Part shown: positions 36,701 through 47,254 of the stretch, in pieces
How positions within the stretch are numbered: position 1 is the stretch's first letter
Layout: every line of letters begins with the position of its first letter
NCBI GenBank assembly: GCA_963841815.1
Contig: CAWJEE010000016.1
Coordinates: 124,001 to 188,000, forward strand
Length of the DNA: 64,000 bases
DNA from: JAOUJD01 sp963841815
GTDB taxonomy: Bacteria; Pseudomonadota; Gammaproteobacteria; Burkholderiales; Burkholderiaceae_F
Direction: 5' to 3'
Translations under genes and position numbers: made by a program
The notes under the pieces: generated by a model
Seen by the model: only the letters and a program-made list of their open reading frames with translations
Database searches by the model: none
What the model was told of the DNA's origin: nothing

Positions 36701-37418
36701 TGTTCGCATTGGCTGCGGTCTGGCACCACCGAACGACCGCCGGAAAAGGATACGTCCCCGTCGGCGTGGCCGACAGCGTGCAGCTGACCAGGTCTTCGGT
36801 CGTGCAATGCTCGCGCGGAAGGATCGTGTAGTAGAAGGGGTTGCCGGAGCGGGTCCGCGGGTTGCGGAACGTGTTGTTCGGAAAGCCGTTGGCGGTCGCC
36901 GTCGAGTAGTTGAACGGGTTCGTCGTATCGATGCCGTTGCGGCGGCAATTGGTCGTGCTGGTGGGGCTGTCGCTGCTGTTCTTGCAGTAGACGATCTCCG
37001 GGTAACCGGTGACGAGATTGATCGTGTCGTTGTTGCCGAACGCGTCCTTCCGCACCGCGGTCCACGGGGAACCGAAGCTCTGCCGCGGAGTGCCGTCCGC
37101 GTTTACGGCGGGGAAGTAGGTCGTTTGCGGGTTGTAGTAGATGTAGTTGAACGCGGCGGAGTACGAGGGCGGGTTGCCTTCGAGGCCGTCCGTGAGCGAG
37201 CAGCTCGAACTGCCGCAGCTCTTGTCGACCCGAGGTCCGGCCACCTCCTCCGGCAGGAAGCGTCTCTCCATGCTGCCCGAGTCGTCGAGGATGAACATGA
37301 TGTTCGGCTTGACGGTCGTCGACAGCGAATAGTTGAGAGGCTGCGAGGCGATGTCCGTCGCGTCGGCCGTGGGGATCGCGAGCAGGCCGGCGATGAGGAG
37401 AAGTACGGCGGCACGCAT
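33707..37418 (-). CDS. pilY1: Type IV pilus tip adhesin/biogenesis factor PilY1, one frameshift
   Basis: About 1237 codons. Signal peptide (~1-20), then a von Willebrand A-like part with the MIDAS start FILDDSGSM (~42-50). The C-terminal PilY1 beta-propeller has VVYIGGNDGMLHAFDATTGA, VDGSPTVADVVV and YVYGGDLLGNAWRFDL. The calcium loop before that last motif reads NPDTDNTTQ, so the first Asp is Asn and the ninth is Gln compared with the Pseudomonas DxNxDxxxD. One extra C at 35786-35787 separates the two halves (NIKY / GNTGCSWG). It acts at the pilus tip in adhesion and retraction control. It is last in the minor-pilin operon, 284 bases after pilX. Confidence 0.88.
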
Positions 37419-37702
37419 GGGCGCCTCCTAGGGAAGTTCCGCAGAGCCCTCGTCGCTCGACGACGTGATCAATACACCGTCGAGCACACGAGAGCGTGGC
37501 GAAGTTGAACGTTGATGAATTAGTGGACGCTGGCGGGCAGCGAGTTCGAGCCGGTGTCGGGAGCAGTCCTTCGGCAGCGGGAAAACGGAACAGGGACGGC
37601 TCGACTTCTCGATGAAATCGAACTGAAAACCGACCAGGTTTCGATGTGCGTGCATTCTTTACTGTCTGTCGGCCGAAAGACGCTCGGTTGTGCGGACGTT
37701 CC

Positions 37703-38275
37703 CTAGAGTGAAACGAAGGTCTGGACCAGCGTGCTCGTGCTGCGCGGCCCGGTCACGCGCACGGTGACCCGGTAGTAGTTCTGAGGGACGCCCGTGAAGT
37801 TCGTCGCTTCCGAGGAGAAGCTGCCGCCCGTCGCGGCCGGCGAGGTGGCCGCCAGCAGCGAACAGGAGTTGCCGGAAGCGTTCGGACCGCCCTGGTCGGA
37901 ACACATCCGGTGAATCATCCACTGCACGCGATTGCCGGCCGCATCCGCGGCGACCGTGCAGGCCGCACCGCACACGTTCCAGATCCCTTCCTGGTCCCAG
38001 TTCTGCTCGATCAGGGCGGCGTAATACCCCTGGCTCGGAACATTCGCATTGAGCGTCGCCGTGCCCGCCACGCCCGACAGCCACTGCACCGCGTTCTGCA
38101 CGCCGACGTCGGACGAGTGGACGGTCGCGTTCCGGAACGCCAGATTGCCTGCCACCAGCTGGTGCGTGTCCATCGACCGGGTGAGGGCGAGGACGGAGAT
38201 CATCATGGCGATCAGCGCGACCAGCACGACCATCAGCACCGCGCCGCGCTGGATCTTGCGAGTCGAGCCTCTCAT
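37703..38275 (-). CDS. pilX: Minor pilin assembly protein PilX
   Basis: 190 aa. The PilX_N region is a short basic N-terminus followed by the hydrophobic helix GAVLMVVLVALIAMMISVLA (~12-31), without a canonical prepilin Glu5 motif. The C-terminal part has four or more cysteines (WNVCGAACTVAADAAG, MCSDQGG, NSCSLLAA), likely as disulfides, and ends in LVQTFVSL. It stabilises pilus priming complexes with PilVW and PilY1. The start 38275 overlaps the pilW stop (ATGA), so it is translationally coupled. Confidence 0.88.
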   Translation of the reverse strand: MRGSTRKIQRGAVLMVVLVALIAMMISVLALTRSMDTHQLVAGNLAFRNATVHSSDVGVQNAVQWLSGVAGTATLNANVPSQGYYAALIEQNWDQEGIWNVCGAACTVAADAAGNRVQWMIHRMCSDQGGPNASGNSCSLLAATSPAATGGSFSSEATNFTGVPQNYYRVTVRVTGPRSTSTLVQTFVSL

Positions 38276-39375
38276 ACCGGCCTCCAGATCATGTTGCGCA
38301 GCGTGACCGTCGACTCGAACACGCGGTAGCGGAAGCACTGCCAGTCGGCTCGCCCGGACAGGTCGAAAGCACCGGCGGCCCAGGTGGGCGCGGCCGTGGT
38401 CGTGGTGCAGGCGCCGTTGGCATCCGGCCGCTCGGCCACCGCGCTGCGGGCCACCATGCCGAAGCGCACCGCGATGACGTTCGCCCAGCCGGCCGCCGTC
38501 ACCGGAGTCGTTTCGTCCCAGACGTCGACCGTGCCGTCGCCCGTGGTGTCGCGACCGTACTGCGCCTGCAGTTGCACGATGTTGGCCGCCACGCCCGCGG
38601 GTGCCGTGCCGAGCATCCGCGCCTCGACCATCAGGTTCTCGTTCTGGATCGAGTAGCGGGCGACGGTCGGCAGCTGGCCGAGCGGATAGATCACGGCGTC
38701 GAGCGTATAGGTCGGACCGAAGCCGCCCGGCTTGTTGTAGCGCGCCGCAACATTCGCGCCGCTCGGCGTTGTGTAATTGCCGCTGTTGTGGATGATGAGG
38801 TCGCGGCGGCCGGGCGCTTCCTGGCTCGGCGTGTTCGTCACCTGATGCAGCGAGCAGTCGAGCCCCGCTTCGGCGACGATGATCAACTGCCCGGCTTCCA
38901 GCCCGAATGCGTTGTCGACGTGATAGTTCGCGGCGGGCGTCGGCAGTGCCTGCGTGAGATGGACGGGCGCCACCACCGAATTGGAGTCGCTGTAGCTGAT
39001 CTCGATGGTGTCGGGCGCCGTCCCCGCGCCCTGTGTAATCACCACCGGCACGAGCGCGAACGTGAAGGTGCGCGCCGGCGACACGCCCTCGTCGTAGGCG
39101 AGCACGTTGCAGCCGAGGAGGGCGAGGGAGTTCAGCCCGAAGCCGGCCATCCTCAGGTCGCGCTGGAGTGTGTGGGTCCCAATCGATCCATTGAAGACCG
39201 CGTCGCCACCGGAGGTGGCCGAGCGGCGATAGCTCTCGGATACGGCAAACGTCTGGAAGACCGCGAGCGTCACGACCAGCGCGATCGCCATCGCGATGAG
39301 AATTTCGACGAGCGTCATGCCGGCCGCCAGGCGACGGCTCGGAACGGCCCGGCGATACGAATGTGAAGAGGACAC
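38272..39375 (-). CDS. pilW: Minor pilin PilW
   Basis: 367 aa. The prepilin leader ends RRLAAG, followed by MTLVEILIAMAIALVVTLAV with the conserved Glu5 and hydrophobic helix, so peptidase PilD should cut before Met. The start is read as GTG at 39375, just after the pilV stop and behind AGGAG, giving a 19-residue leader; the longer frame extending into pilV is rejected. The large C-terminal domain has GCNVLAYDEGVSPARTFTFA and ADWQCFRYRVFE, as in PilW proteins. It is part of the pilus tip priming complex. Confidence 0.88.
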   Translation of the reverse strand: MSSSHSYRRAVPSRRLAAGMTLVEILIAMAIALVVTLAVFQTFAVSESYRRSATSGGDAVFNGSIGTHTLQRDLRMAGFGLNSLALLGCNVLAYDEGVSPARTFTFALVPVVITQGAGTAPDTIEISYSDSNSVVAPVHLTQALPTPAANYHVDNAFGLEAGQLIIVAEAGLDCSLHQVTNTPSQEAPGRRDLIIHNSGNYTTPSGANVAARYNKPGGFGPTYTLDAVIYPLGQLPTVARYSIQNENLMVEARMLGTAPAGVAANIVQLQAQYGRDTTGDGTVDVWDETTPVTAAGWANVIAVRFGMVARSAVAERPDANGACTTTTAAPTWAAGAFDLSGRADWQCFRYRVFESTVTLRNMIWRPV

Positions 39376-39376
39376 G

Positions 39377-39793
39377 TCAGGGCTCCTGAAGGGTGGCGAC
39401 GGCGACGTGCCGGTGGTTCCTGCCGCCGGGCGCCTGCCAAAGCACGGTGACGGTGATTGCGGTGCCTGCGATCGCCACCGTGGCGTCTGCTCCAGGCAGC
39501 ACCCGCTGGACTTCGGTGAGCCAGGCCGCGCTGCGTTGGCCGGGCGGGCCACTGGCTGCGCCGCCGTAGGCGTACAGCGCGATGTTCGGCCGGTCGATCC
39601 ACGCCTCGCTGATCAGCCGGTCGGCGAGGAGCGCGGCGTCGACGCGGAACTTTGCATCGGTGTAGGCGGTGAGCGCGGTCGCATTCGCGCTCAGCAGTCC
39701 GAGGATGCCGAAAGCGAAGATGGCCATCGCCACCAGGACCTCGATGAGCGAGATTCCGCCCTGTGCACGGGGAAGTACGCGTTGTCGTTTCAT
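39377..39793 (-). CDS. pilV: Minor pilin PilV
   Basis: 138 aa. Leader MKRQRVLPRAQGG, then ISLIEVLVAMAIFAFGILGL with Glu5: a class-III-type prepilin with cut after Gly. The PilV marker ISLIEVLVAM is unmistakable, and the rest has the DRLISEAWIDRPNIALYAY stretch. It interacts with PilW and PilX at the pilus tip. The ATG at 39793 gives the leader of normal length. It is tightly linked to fimT upstream (7 bases) and pilW downstream (1 base). Confidence 0.9.
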   Translation of the reverse strand: MKRQRVLPRAQGGISLIEVLVAMAIFAFGILGLLSANATALTAYTDAKFRVDAALLADRLISEAWIDRPNIALYAYGGAASGPPGQRSAAWLTEVQRVLPGADATVAIAGTAITVTVLWQAPGGRNHRHVAVATLQEP

Positions 39794-39800
39794 GGCAGTT

Positions 39801-40376
39801 TCAGCAGCGGCGTGGGTCGGTACCCGTGACGAGCGGATCGCACATCCGCACATCGCCGGCCGGTCCGAACACCAGCCGCAGGTCACGCCTGTCGGCGGTG
39901 GCGAGAATCGGGTTGGAAACGTCGATCTGCGTCGGCGTGGGCGAGCCGTCGGCGTTGAGGATCACCCGGCCCAGCGCGTCGAACGTGATCGTGACGGCGT
40001 CTGCAGGGACGGGTGTGAACGTCGGCTGATTCGACACCTCTCCGGCCGCTCGCGTCTGGATCACACCCAGGCAATCGCCGGGATCGTCGACATTCGGTGT
40101 GCCGGCGTCGACCGCCACCACACAGCCCATAGTCCATGCCGGAGCCGCGGCCGGGTCGAAGGTGATCTGCACGGCGCGATTGCGCCGGATCGCCTCGGCC
40201 CGCGCCAGCTGCACGCCGTTGTACAGGCCTTCGGCCGCGGTGCGCGTGTGGGTGTTCGCGATCCACACCGAGAACATCGGAACGCCGAGCGCGTAGACCA
40301 GGGCGGCGATCGTCAGCACGACGGCGATCTCGACGATCGTCATGCCGCCTTGCCGGCGATGCGCGGCGATGCTCAT
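39801..40376 (-). CDS. fimT: Minor pseudopilin FimT/GspH-type
   Basis: 191 aa. Leader MSIAAHRRQGG, then MTIVEIAVVLTIAALVYALG with Glu5. The downstream GspH/FimT domain has YNGVQLARAEAIRRNRAVQI and ends CDPLVTGTDPRRC, with two cysteines. FimT-like minor pilins of this size assist pilus assembly and, in competent species, bind DNA. It starts 4 bases inside the end of pilE on the same strand and is followed by pilV. Confidence 0.88.
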   Translation of the reverse strand: MSIAAHRRQGGMTIVEIAVVLTIAALVYALGVPMFSVWIANTHTRTAAEGLYNGVQLARAEAIRRNRAVQITFDPAAAPAWTMGCVVAVDAGTPNVDDPGDCLGVIQTRAAGEVSNQPTFTPVPADAVTITFDALGRVILNADGSPTPTQIDVSNPILATADRRDLRLVFGPAGDVRMCDPLVTGTDPRRC

Positions 40377-40822
40377 CGAACGACCCAGCGGGTGCCGGCG
40401 TCGGCCGGCAGCGAGCCCCAGTGGGTCGGCAGCGCCGTCGTTGCCCGCTGGTTGGACTGATCGATGGTGAACGTGAAGCCCGCAGCCGTGCCGGCGCCCG
40501 TGGCGGTCGCTGTGTAGGCCTGCCCGCCGGCGGCGAGAGCGCAGGCGACCGCGAAGTTGGCCAGGCCCGTGGGGGCAGCAACTCCACAGTTCGCGCCGTT
40601 CGCATACGTGCGATTGTCCTGGTAGAACTGCTCCATCCGTACCCGGTAGTCAGCGAGAGCGGTGGTCGCTTCCACCAGCGCGCCGCGCGTGATGTAGCGG
40701 CTGTACGCCGGAATGGCGATGGCCGCGAGGATTCCGAGGACGACCATGACGATCATCACCTCCATCAGCGTGAAGCCGCGCGCGCCGGTGAGGCGGTTCC
40801 GTTTGAAGTTTCTGGCGTTCAT
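40373..40822 (-). CDS. pilE: Type IV pilin PilE
   Basis: 149 aa. Leader ends LTGARG, then FTLMEVMIVMVVLGILAAIA with Phe1 and Glu5, the textbook type IVa prepilin N-terminus, and IPAYSRYITRGALVEATTAL. The C-terminal part carries two cysteines (ANCGVAAP, AVACALAA), too close for a long D-region loop, which fits minor PilE rather than the major pilin PilA. First gene of the operon pilE-fimT-pilV-pilW-pilX-pilY1. The ribosome site is weak (GAGGG, about 12 bases from the ATG). Confidence 0.9.
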   Translation of the reverse strand: MNARNFKRNRLTGARGFTLMEVMIVMVVLGILAAIAIPAYSRYITRGALVEATTALADYRVRMEQFYQDNRTYANGANCGVAAPTGLANFAVACALAAGGQAYTATATGAGTAAGFTFTIDQSNQRATTALPTHWGSLPADAGTRWVVR

Positions 40823-41113
40823 ATCGTTCTGTTGCCCTCTGGGCGAATGATCGGTGCACGCGGCCGTGACTCTGAGTCAATACAGACGAACGGCCGGCGA
40901 CTGCCGCCGGATGCGTAGGTCGCGTTCGCGAATTGTCGGTTTCGCGCTATCGCGGCGGCGCTGCGAATTGGCCGGCTTTCCCGGCCCTGTTAGGAGCGGG
41001 GAGGGGCGCTTTGGCCGCTCGTCGGTCTCGGGCTGCCGTCCATGCGAACACACGCGTGCGCAGGCCGATGCGACCCGCTCGTACCAGCGGGCCGAATGCA
41101 GCAATGCGCGGCC

Positions 41114-42023
41114 TCAGGCCAGCGCCTTCGCCGCCATCGCGTTCCCGGCCCTCGAATGCGCCTTCCTGTCGAGGAACCCGCTGATCCACTGCCCGATCGC
41201 GACGACCTTCGCGAAGTCGATCCCGGTCTCGATCCCCAGTCCATTCAGCAGATAGAGCACGTCCTCGGTGGCGACGTTGCCGGTGGCGCCTTTGGCGTAC
41301 GGGCATCCGCCGAGGCCGGCGATGCTGGTGTCGAAGGTGGCGATGCCGAGTTCGAGGCTGGCGTACACGTTTGCGGTGGCCATGCCGTACGTGTCGTGGA
41401 AATGCCCGCTCACCGCCGGCAGGTCGTACACCCGCAAGGCGGCTTCCATCGCCCGCTTGGTCTTCTCGGGCGTGCCGACGCCGATGGTGTCGGCCACGCC
41501 GATGTCGTCGACGCCGATGTCCTTCATCCGGCGCGCGACGTATTCCACCGCCTCGGGCTTCACTTCGCCCTGGTACGGACAGCCGAGCGCGACGGAGATC
41601 GCGCCGCGCACGCGCATGCCGTGCCGGTGCGCGGCCTCGCAGACGGGCCGGAAGCGCTCGACCGATTCGGCGATGGAGCAGTTGATGTTCTTCTGCGAGA
41701 ACGCCTCGCTGGCTGCGCCGAAGACGACCACCTCGTCGGCCTTGGCGGCGAGTGCACCCTCGAAGCCCTTCATGTTCGGCGTCAGCACCGAATAGACGAC
41801 GCCGGGCTTGCGGCGGATGCGCGCCATCACCTCGGCGGCATCGGACATCTGCGGCACCCACTTCGGCGACACGAACGAGGTCACCTCGATGTTGCGGAAG
41901 CCCGGCGTCCGTCAGCCGATCGACCAGCTCGACCTTCACGTCGGCCGGGATCATCTGCTTCTCGTTCTGCAGCCCGTCGCGCGGGCCCACGTCGACGATC
42001 GAAACCTTGCTTGGCAGGGGCAT
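41114..42023 (-). CDS. mvaB: Hydroxymethylglutaryl-CoA lyase, one frameshift
   Basis: About 302 aa after removing one G in the GGG run at 41901-41903. N-terminal PSKVSIVDVGPRDGLQNEKQ contains the metal/substrate Arg-Asp motif VGPRDG. The signature GLGGCPYAKGATGNVATED, with the catalytic Cys, is near residue 262, and VADTIGVGTP is present. It cleaves HMG-CoA to acetyl-CoA and acetoacetate, the last step of leucine breakdown. Start ATG 42023 overlaps the ghrA stop (TGATG). Residues on both sides of the break are well conserved, so the lesion is a single base. Confidence 0.88.
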
Positions 42024-42973
42024 CAGTAACCTCGCGTCCAGTCGACGACGCCGCTGACCGGCTCGCCGCGCTCCATCGAGCGGATTTTAAGCGCCACCTG
42101 CTCGACGGACTCGTCGAGCATGGTCACGCCGGACACGTGCGGCGTCACGGTGATGCGGGGGTGGCTCCAGAACGGATGCCCAGGCGGCAACGGCTCCTCC
42201 CTGAACACGTCGAGCGTGGCGCCGCTGAGCTTGCCGGCATCGAGCAGGGCGACCAGGTCGTCGTCGACGAGGTGCGCGCCGCGCGCCAGGTTGACGACGT
42301 GCGCGCCGTCGGCGAGCCGCTCGAGGTGCTCCCGCCGAAGGATGCCGGTCGTGTCGGGCGTCAGCGGCAGCGCGTTGACCAGCACGTGCAGTCCGGTCAG
42401 GAACCCGGGGAACTCCGCGGCGCCGGCAAAGGCGCGGATGCCCGGCACGTCGCGGCGTGTGCGCGCGTACCCGCGCACGCGAAACCCCTGGCTGGCGATG
42501 GTCTCCGCCACCACGCGTCCGATCGCCCCGAGGCCGAGCACGCCGACCTCCAGTTCGCCTGGCGCGTGCGGGCGGCGCGGCGCCCAGCGAGGTTCCGCCT
42601 GGCAGCGCGCGTACTCGTCGAAGCGGCAGGCGTGGCGCAGCACGACCGCCAGCGCGTACTGCGCCATCGGGCGCGCCATCCCGGCGTCCTCGAGGCGGAT
42701 CAACGGCACCGAGCGCGGGAACCCGGGCATCGTCGCCAGCGCGTCGATGCCGGCACCGAGGTTGAAGATCGCCTTCAGGTGCTTCTGCTCGGCGAAGAAC
42801 GACGGGTCGGGCCGCCACACGAGCGCGTAGTCGGCGGGCGTGGCGTGCTCGTCAACCGTGGTGCGCCCGGAGTCGCGCGTGATCACGTCCGCTTCCGGCA
42901 GCGCCGCGCGCAGGCGCTCGGACCACTTCGCGAGCGCATTCGCGCCGAGCGCGATGACGATGCGCGGCTGCAT
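42023..42973 (-). CDS. ghrA: Glyoxylate/hydroxypyruvate reductase A-type 2-hydroxyacid dehydrogenase
   Basis: 316 aa NAD(P)H-dependent reductase. It resembles GhrA: FNLGAGIDALATMPGFP (~90-106), the nucleotide-binding VGVLGLGAIGRVVAETIASQ (~144-163), NALPLTPDTTGIL with the active-site region (~210-222), and the catalytic His of PHVSGVTML near residue 284. It reduces glyoxylate or hydroxypyruvate to glycolate or glycerate. It is an unusual member of a leucine-degradation cluster, lying between mccA and mvaB with an overlap of stop and start codons, so it is co-transcribed with them. The frame extending upstream past 42973 into mccA is rejected. Confidence 0.88.
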   Translation of the reverse strand: MQPRIVIALGANALAKWSERLRAALPEADVITRDSGRTTVDEHATPADYALVWRPDPSFFAEQKHLKAIFNLGAGIDALATMPGFPRSVPLIRLEDAGMARPMAQYALAVVLRHACRFDEYARCQAEPRWAPRRPHAPGELEVGVLGLGAIGRVVAETIASQGFRVRGYARTRRDVPGIRAFAGAAEFPGFLTGLHVLVNALPLTPDTTGILRREHLERLADGAHVVNLARGAHLVDDDLVALLDAGKLSGATLDVFREEPLPPGHPFWSHPRITVTPHVSGVTMLDESVEQVALKIRSMERGEPVSGVVDWTRGY

Positions 42974-42984
42974 GCCCCGGCGCT

Positions 42985-44991
<2,007 letters not shown>

Positions 44992-44995
44992 GGCG

Positions 44996-45526
44996 TCACT
45001 TCTTCTGTTGCGAGAGGTCGAGCTTCGTCTCGCTGATCAGCGTGAAAAAACCTTCGGCGGGGTCGAGCAGCACGTCCACGCGCAGCGGGAACGCGCGCTT
45101 CAGGTCAGGGGCAATGGTGCCATCGTCGGAGGCCGCGATCTTCAGCGTTCCCCGGCTGCCCTTCGCCACCGAAGCGTATTCCCGCTTGATCCGCTGGTAT
45201 TCGGCCAGCCCCGGCTTCGACAGGGCGAACGCGAACCAGCGGCGATTGGCGGGCGGGGGCTCCAGCCTCGGATCGTCGACCGGCTGCTCGAGCGGGATCA
45301 GGTACGTGCGGCGCGCCGAGCCGTCCGGCGGATCGACGTCGAGGGAGATGGTCACGTTCTTCATCGTCGCGCGCGAGTCGACCCTCGCGGCGGCGCGCAG
45401 GTGCGCCGGGTCGAGCGCGAAGAGTTGTTCCGCGTTGAAACTGCGCAGCCGCCACATCGTCGACAGCGGCACCGAAGAGCAGCCGCCGGCCAGCAGCGCC
45501 AGCGCCAGGAGCGATCGTCGCTTCAA
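44996..45526 (-). CDS. Putative lipoprotein in the liu/mcc cluster
   Basis: 176 aa. Start read as TTG at 45526, which overlaps the DUF4126 stop (ACTTGA) and gives a compact signal KRRSLLALALLAGGCSS with lipobox LAGGC (Cys ~16). The longer upstream frame is Arg/Pro-rich and not signal-like. The body has RSFNAEQLFALDPAHLRAAA and VTISLDVDPPDGSARRTYLI, resembling a small beta-rich lipoprotein; I cannot name a family. It sits between mccA and the DUF4126 gene. Function unknown. Confidence 0.65.
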   Translation of the reverse strand: MKRRSLLALALLAGGCSSVPLSTMWRLRSFNAEQLFALDPAHLRAAARVDSRATMKNVTISLDVDPPDGSARRTYLIPLEQPVDDPRLEPPPANRRWFAFALSKPGLAEYQRIKREYASVAKGSRGTLKIAASDDGTIAPDLKRAFPLRVDVLLDPAEGFFTLISETKLDLSQQKK

Positions 45527-46146
45527 GTCGAACCTTCCGGCGCCCCGCCGAGGACCTTCTTCAGCACGCGGACGACGAAGCGGATCAGCCTGGGCAGCAG
45601 CCACGCGGCGAGCAGGACGAGGGCGAGGACGAGCGCGAGCGCGACCAGCGGGTAGGTCAGCACCAGCCACAGCAGCCCGACGGTGGTGACGTCCTCGGCC
45701 ACCGACAGACCGACGTTGGAGAACGGCTCAGGCGACGTGTTGGCCGCCGCGCGCGTGCCCGCCTTGGTGAAGTGGCTGGTCGCCGCCAGCGACCCGCCGA
45801 GGATCGCCGCCACCGTCGTCCACGCCGCGCTGTCCATGGCGCCGAACACGCCGGCGGCGAGCGCCGCGCCGGCCGGAATGCGGATGAAGGTCTGGATCGC
45901 GTCCCACACGCTGTCGACGCCCGGGACCTTGTCGGCGACGAACTCGACCAGGAACATCGCCGCCGACGCACCGATCACCCATGGGTGTTGCAGGATCGCC
46001 AGTCCGCTCGGCAACGGCACCCAGCCCGCGTAGCCCACGAGCCCGACCACGAGCAGCACCGCATACAGCCGGATGCCGCTCGCAAAGCCGAGCACCGCGG
46101 CCAGCGCGATCAGTTGGGCGATGTCGAGTGATTCCAGGGGAGCCAC
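45523..46146 (-). CDS. DUF4126 family membrane protein
   Basis: 207 aa if the GTG at 46146 is used; the frame runs further upstream but is Arg-rich there and less convincing. Five or so membrane segments include LIALAAVLGFASGIRLYAVL (~12-31) and LWLVLTYPLVALALVLALVL near the C-terminus. The GFASGIRLYAVLLVVGL and KVPGVDSVWDAIQTFIRIPA stretches are characteristic of DUF4126. Role unknown. It is inserted in the leucine-degradation cluster, coupled by overlapping codons with the lipoprotein gene. Confidence 0.78.
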   Translation of the reverse strand: MAPLESLDIAQLIALAAVLGFASGIRLYAVLLVVGLVGYAGWVPLPSGLAILQHPWVIGASAAMFLVEFVADKVPGVDSVWDAIQTFIRIPAGAALAAGVFGAMDSAAWTTVAAILGGSLAATSHFTKAGTRAAANTSPEPFSNVGLSVAEDVTTVGLLWLVLTYPLVALALVLALVLLAAWLLPRLIRFVVRVLKKVLGGAPEGST

Positions 46147-46274
46147 GTCGCGATGTCTTTTCGTTGCCTTTGCAATGGGACCGGGCGCCCGGCCGCTCCG
46201 AAGCCCGGTCCACCAACTAATCGCTTTGCGTGCACGTGCGCCGCGCAGCGGCGCGTACACGCAAAGCGCCGCCG

Positions 46275-47099
46275 TCACATCTCCTCGTCGTCCTCGCCCG
46301 TCTCCATCGCCTCGTACTCAGCGACCCAGCGCGGCTTGCGCTTTTCGAGGAATGACGCGATGCCCTCGCGTCCGTCCGCGCTCTGGCGAATGGCCGCGAT
46401 CCGCTGCGCCGTGTCGGCGACAAGGGCGTCGTCGATCGGGCGGAACGCAACGTCGCGCACCAGGCGCTTGGCTTCGGTCACCGCCTCCGCGCTGGTCAGC
46501 ATCAGGGTGCCGAGCAGTTCGTTGATGGTCCCGTCGAGTTCCTCGGGAGCGGCGATGTCCTGGACGAGGCCGATGCGGAAGGCCTCGCTGGCGTCGAACT
46601 TCTCCGCGGTCAGGAAGTAGCGGCGCGCATTTCCGGGCCCCATGGCGCGGATCACGTACGGCGCGATGGTCGCGGGGATCAGGCCGAGCTTGGTCTCGGT
46701 CAGGCAGAACTCGGCGGTCAGCGACGCGATCGCGACGTCGCAGGCGGCGACCAGGCCGACCCCGCCGGCGAACGCCGCGCCGTGGACCCGTGCGATCACG
46801 GGCTTGGGGCACTCGTGGATCGTGCGCAGCATCGTCGCGAGCTTCATCGCGTCGGCCAGGTTCTCGTCGTGCGAGTACTGCGACATGCGGCGCATCCATT
46901 CGAGGTCCGCGCCCGCGCAGAACGCCGGGCCCTCGGCGGCCAGCACGATGGCGCGCACCCCGGGGTCCGCGCCGAGCGTCCGGAACGCGTCGGTCAGCTC
47001 GGCGATCGTCGTCTCGTTGAAGGCGTTGCGCACCTCGGCCCGCGTCATCCAGACGAGGCCGACGCGATGGGTGATGTTGATGTTCAGGGTCGTTGGCAT
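46275..47099 (-). CDS. liuC: Enoyl-CoA hydratase family, probable methylglutaconyl-CoA hydratase
   Basis: 274 aa crotonase fold. AEGPAFCAGADLEWMRRMSQ (~54-73) holds the oxyanion-hole residues, and VHGAAFAGGVGLVAACDVAI (~103-122) carries the second part of the active site and the conserved Gly. In the leucine pathway this step hydrates 3-methylglutaconyl-CoA to HMG-CoA, just before MvaB; that assignment rests on the neighbours mccA, mccB and mvaB. The C-terminus is acidic (METGEDDEEM). The start at 47099 gives PTTLNINITHRVGLVWMTRA, as in LiuC proteins. Confidence 0.85.
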   Translation of the reverse strand: MPTTLNINITHRVGLVWMTRAEVRNAFNETTIAELTDAFRTLGADPGVRAIVLAAEGPAFCAGADLEWMRRMSQYSHDENLADAMKLATMLRTIHECPKPVIARVHGAAFAGGVGLVAACDVAIASLTAEFCLTETKLGLIPATIAPYVIRAMGPGNARRYFLTAEKFDASEAFRIGLVQDIAAPEELDGTINELLGTLMLTSAEAVTEAKRLVRDVAFRPIDDALVADTAQRIAAIRQSADGREGIASFLEKRKPRWVAEYEAMETGEDDEEM

Positions 47100-47254
47100 G
47101 CGGCAGCTCGGTTGAGAAGTGTCGGTTCAGGGATGGGCGGCACGGCGGGTGATCCGGACGGCGCTCTCGGCTCGGCGCCTGCGCGGGCGGCGAGGAAGGC
47201 GTCGACTTCACGCAGGACAGCGGCGTCGCCGACGAAGCCGAAGGCCGGAGTCAT
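47084..47254 (-). CDS. Possible 56-aa coupled ORF between the acyl-CoA dehydrogenase and liuC
   Basis: ATG at 47254 overlaps the dehydrogenase stop (ATGA) and the frame ends 16 bases inside liuC. The product begins TPAFGFVGDAAVLREVDAFL and continues Ala/Pro-rich. It could be a real coupled small protein, a degenerate remnant, or simply the leader that couples translation of liuC. No motif or family was recognised. Confidence 0.3.
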   Translation of the reverse strand: MTPAFGFVGDAAVLREVDAFLAARAGAEPRAPSGSPAVPPIPEPTLLNRAAACQRP

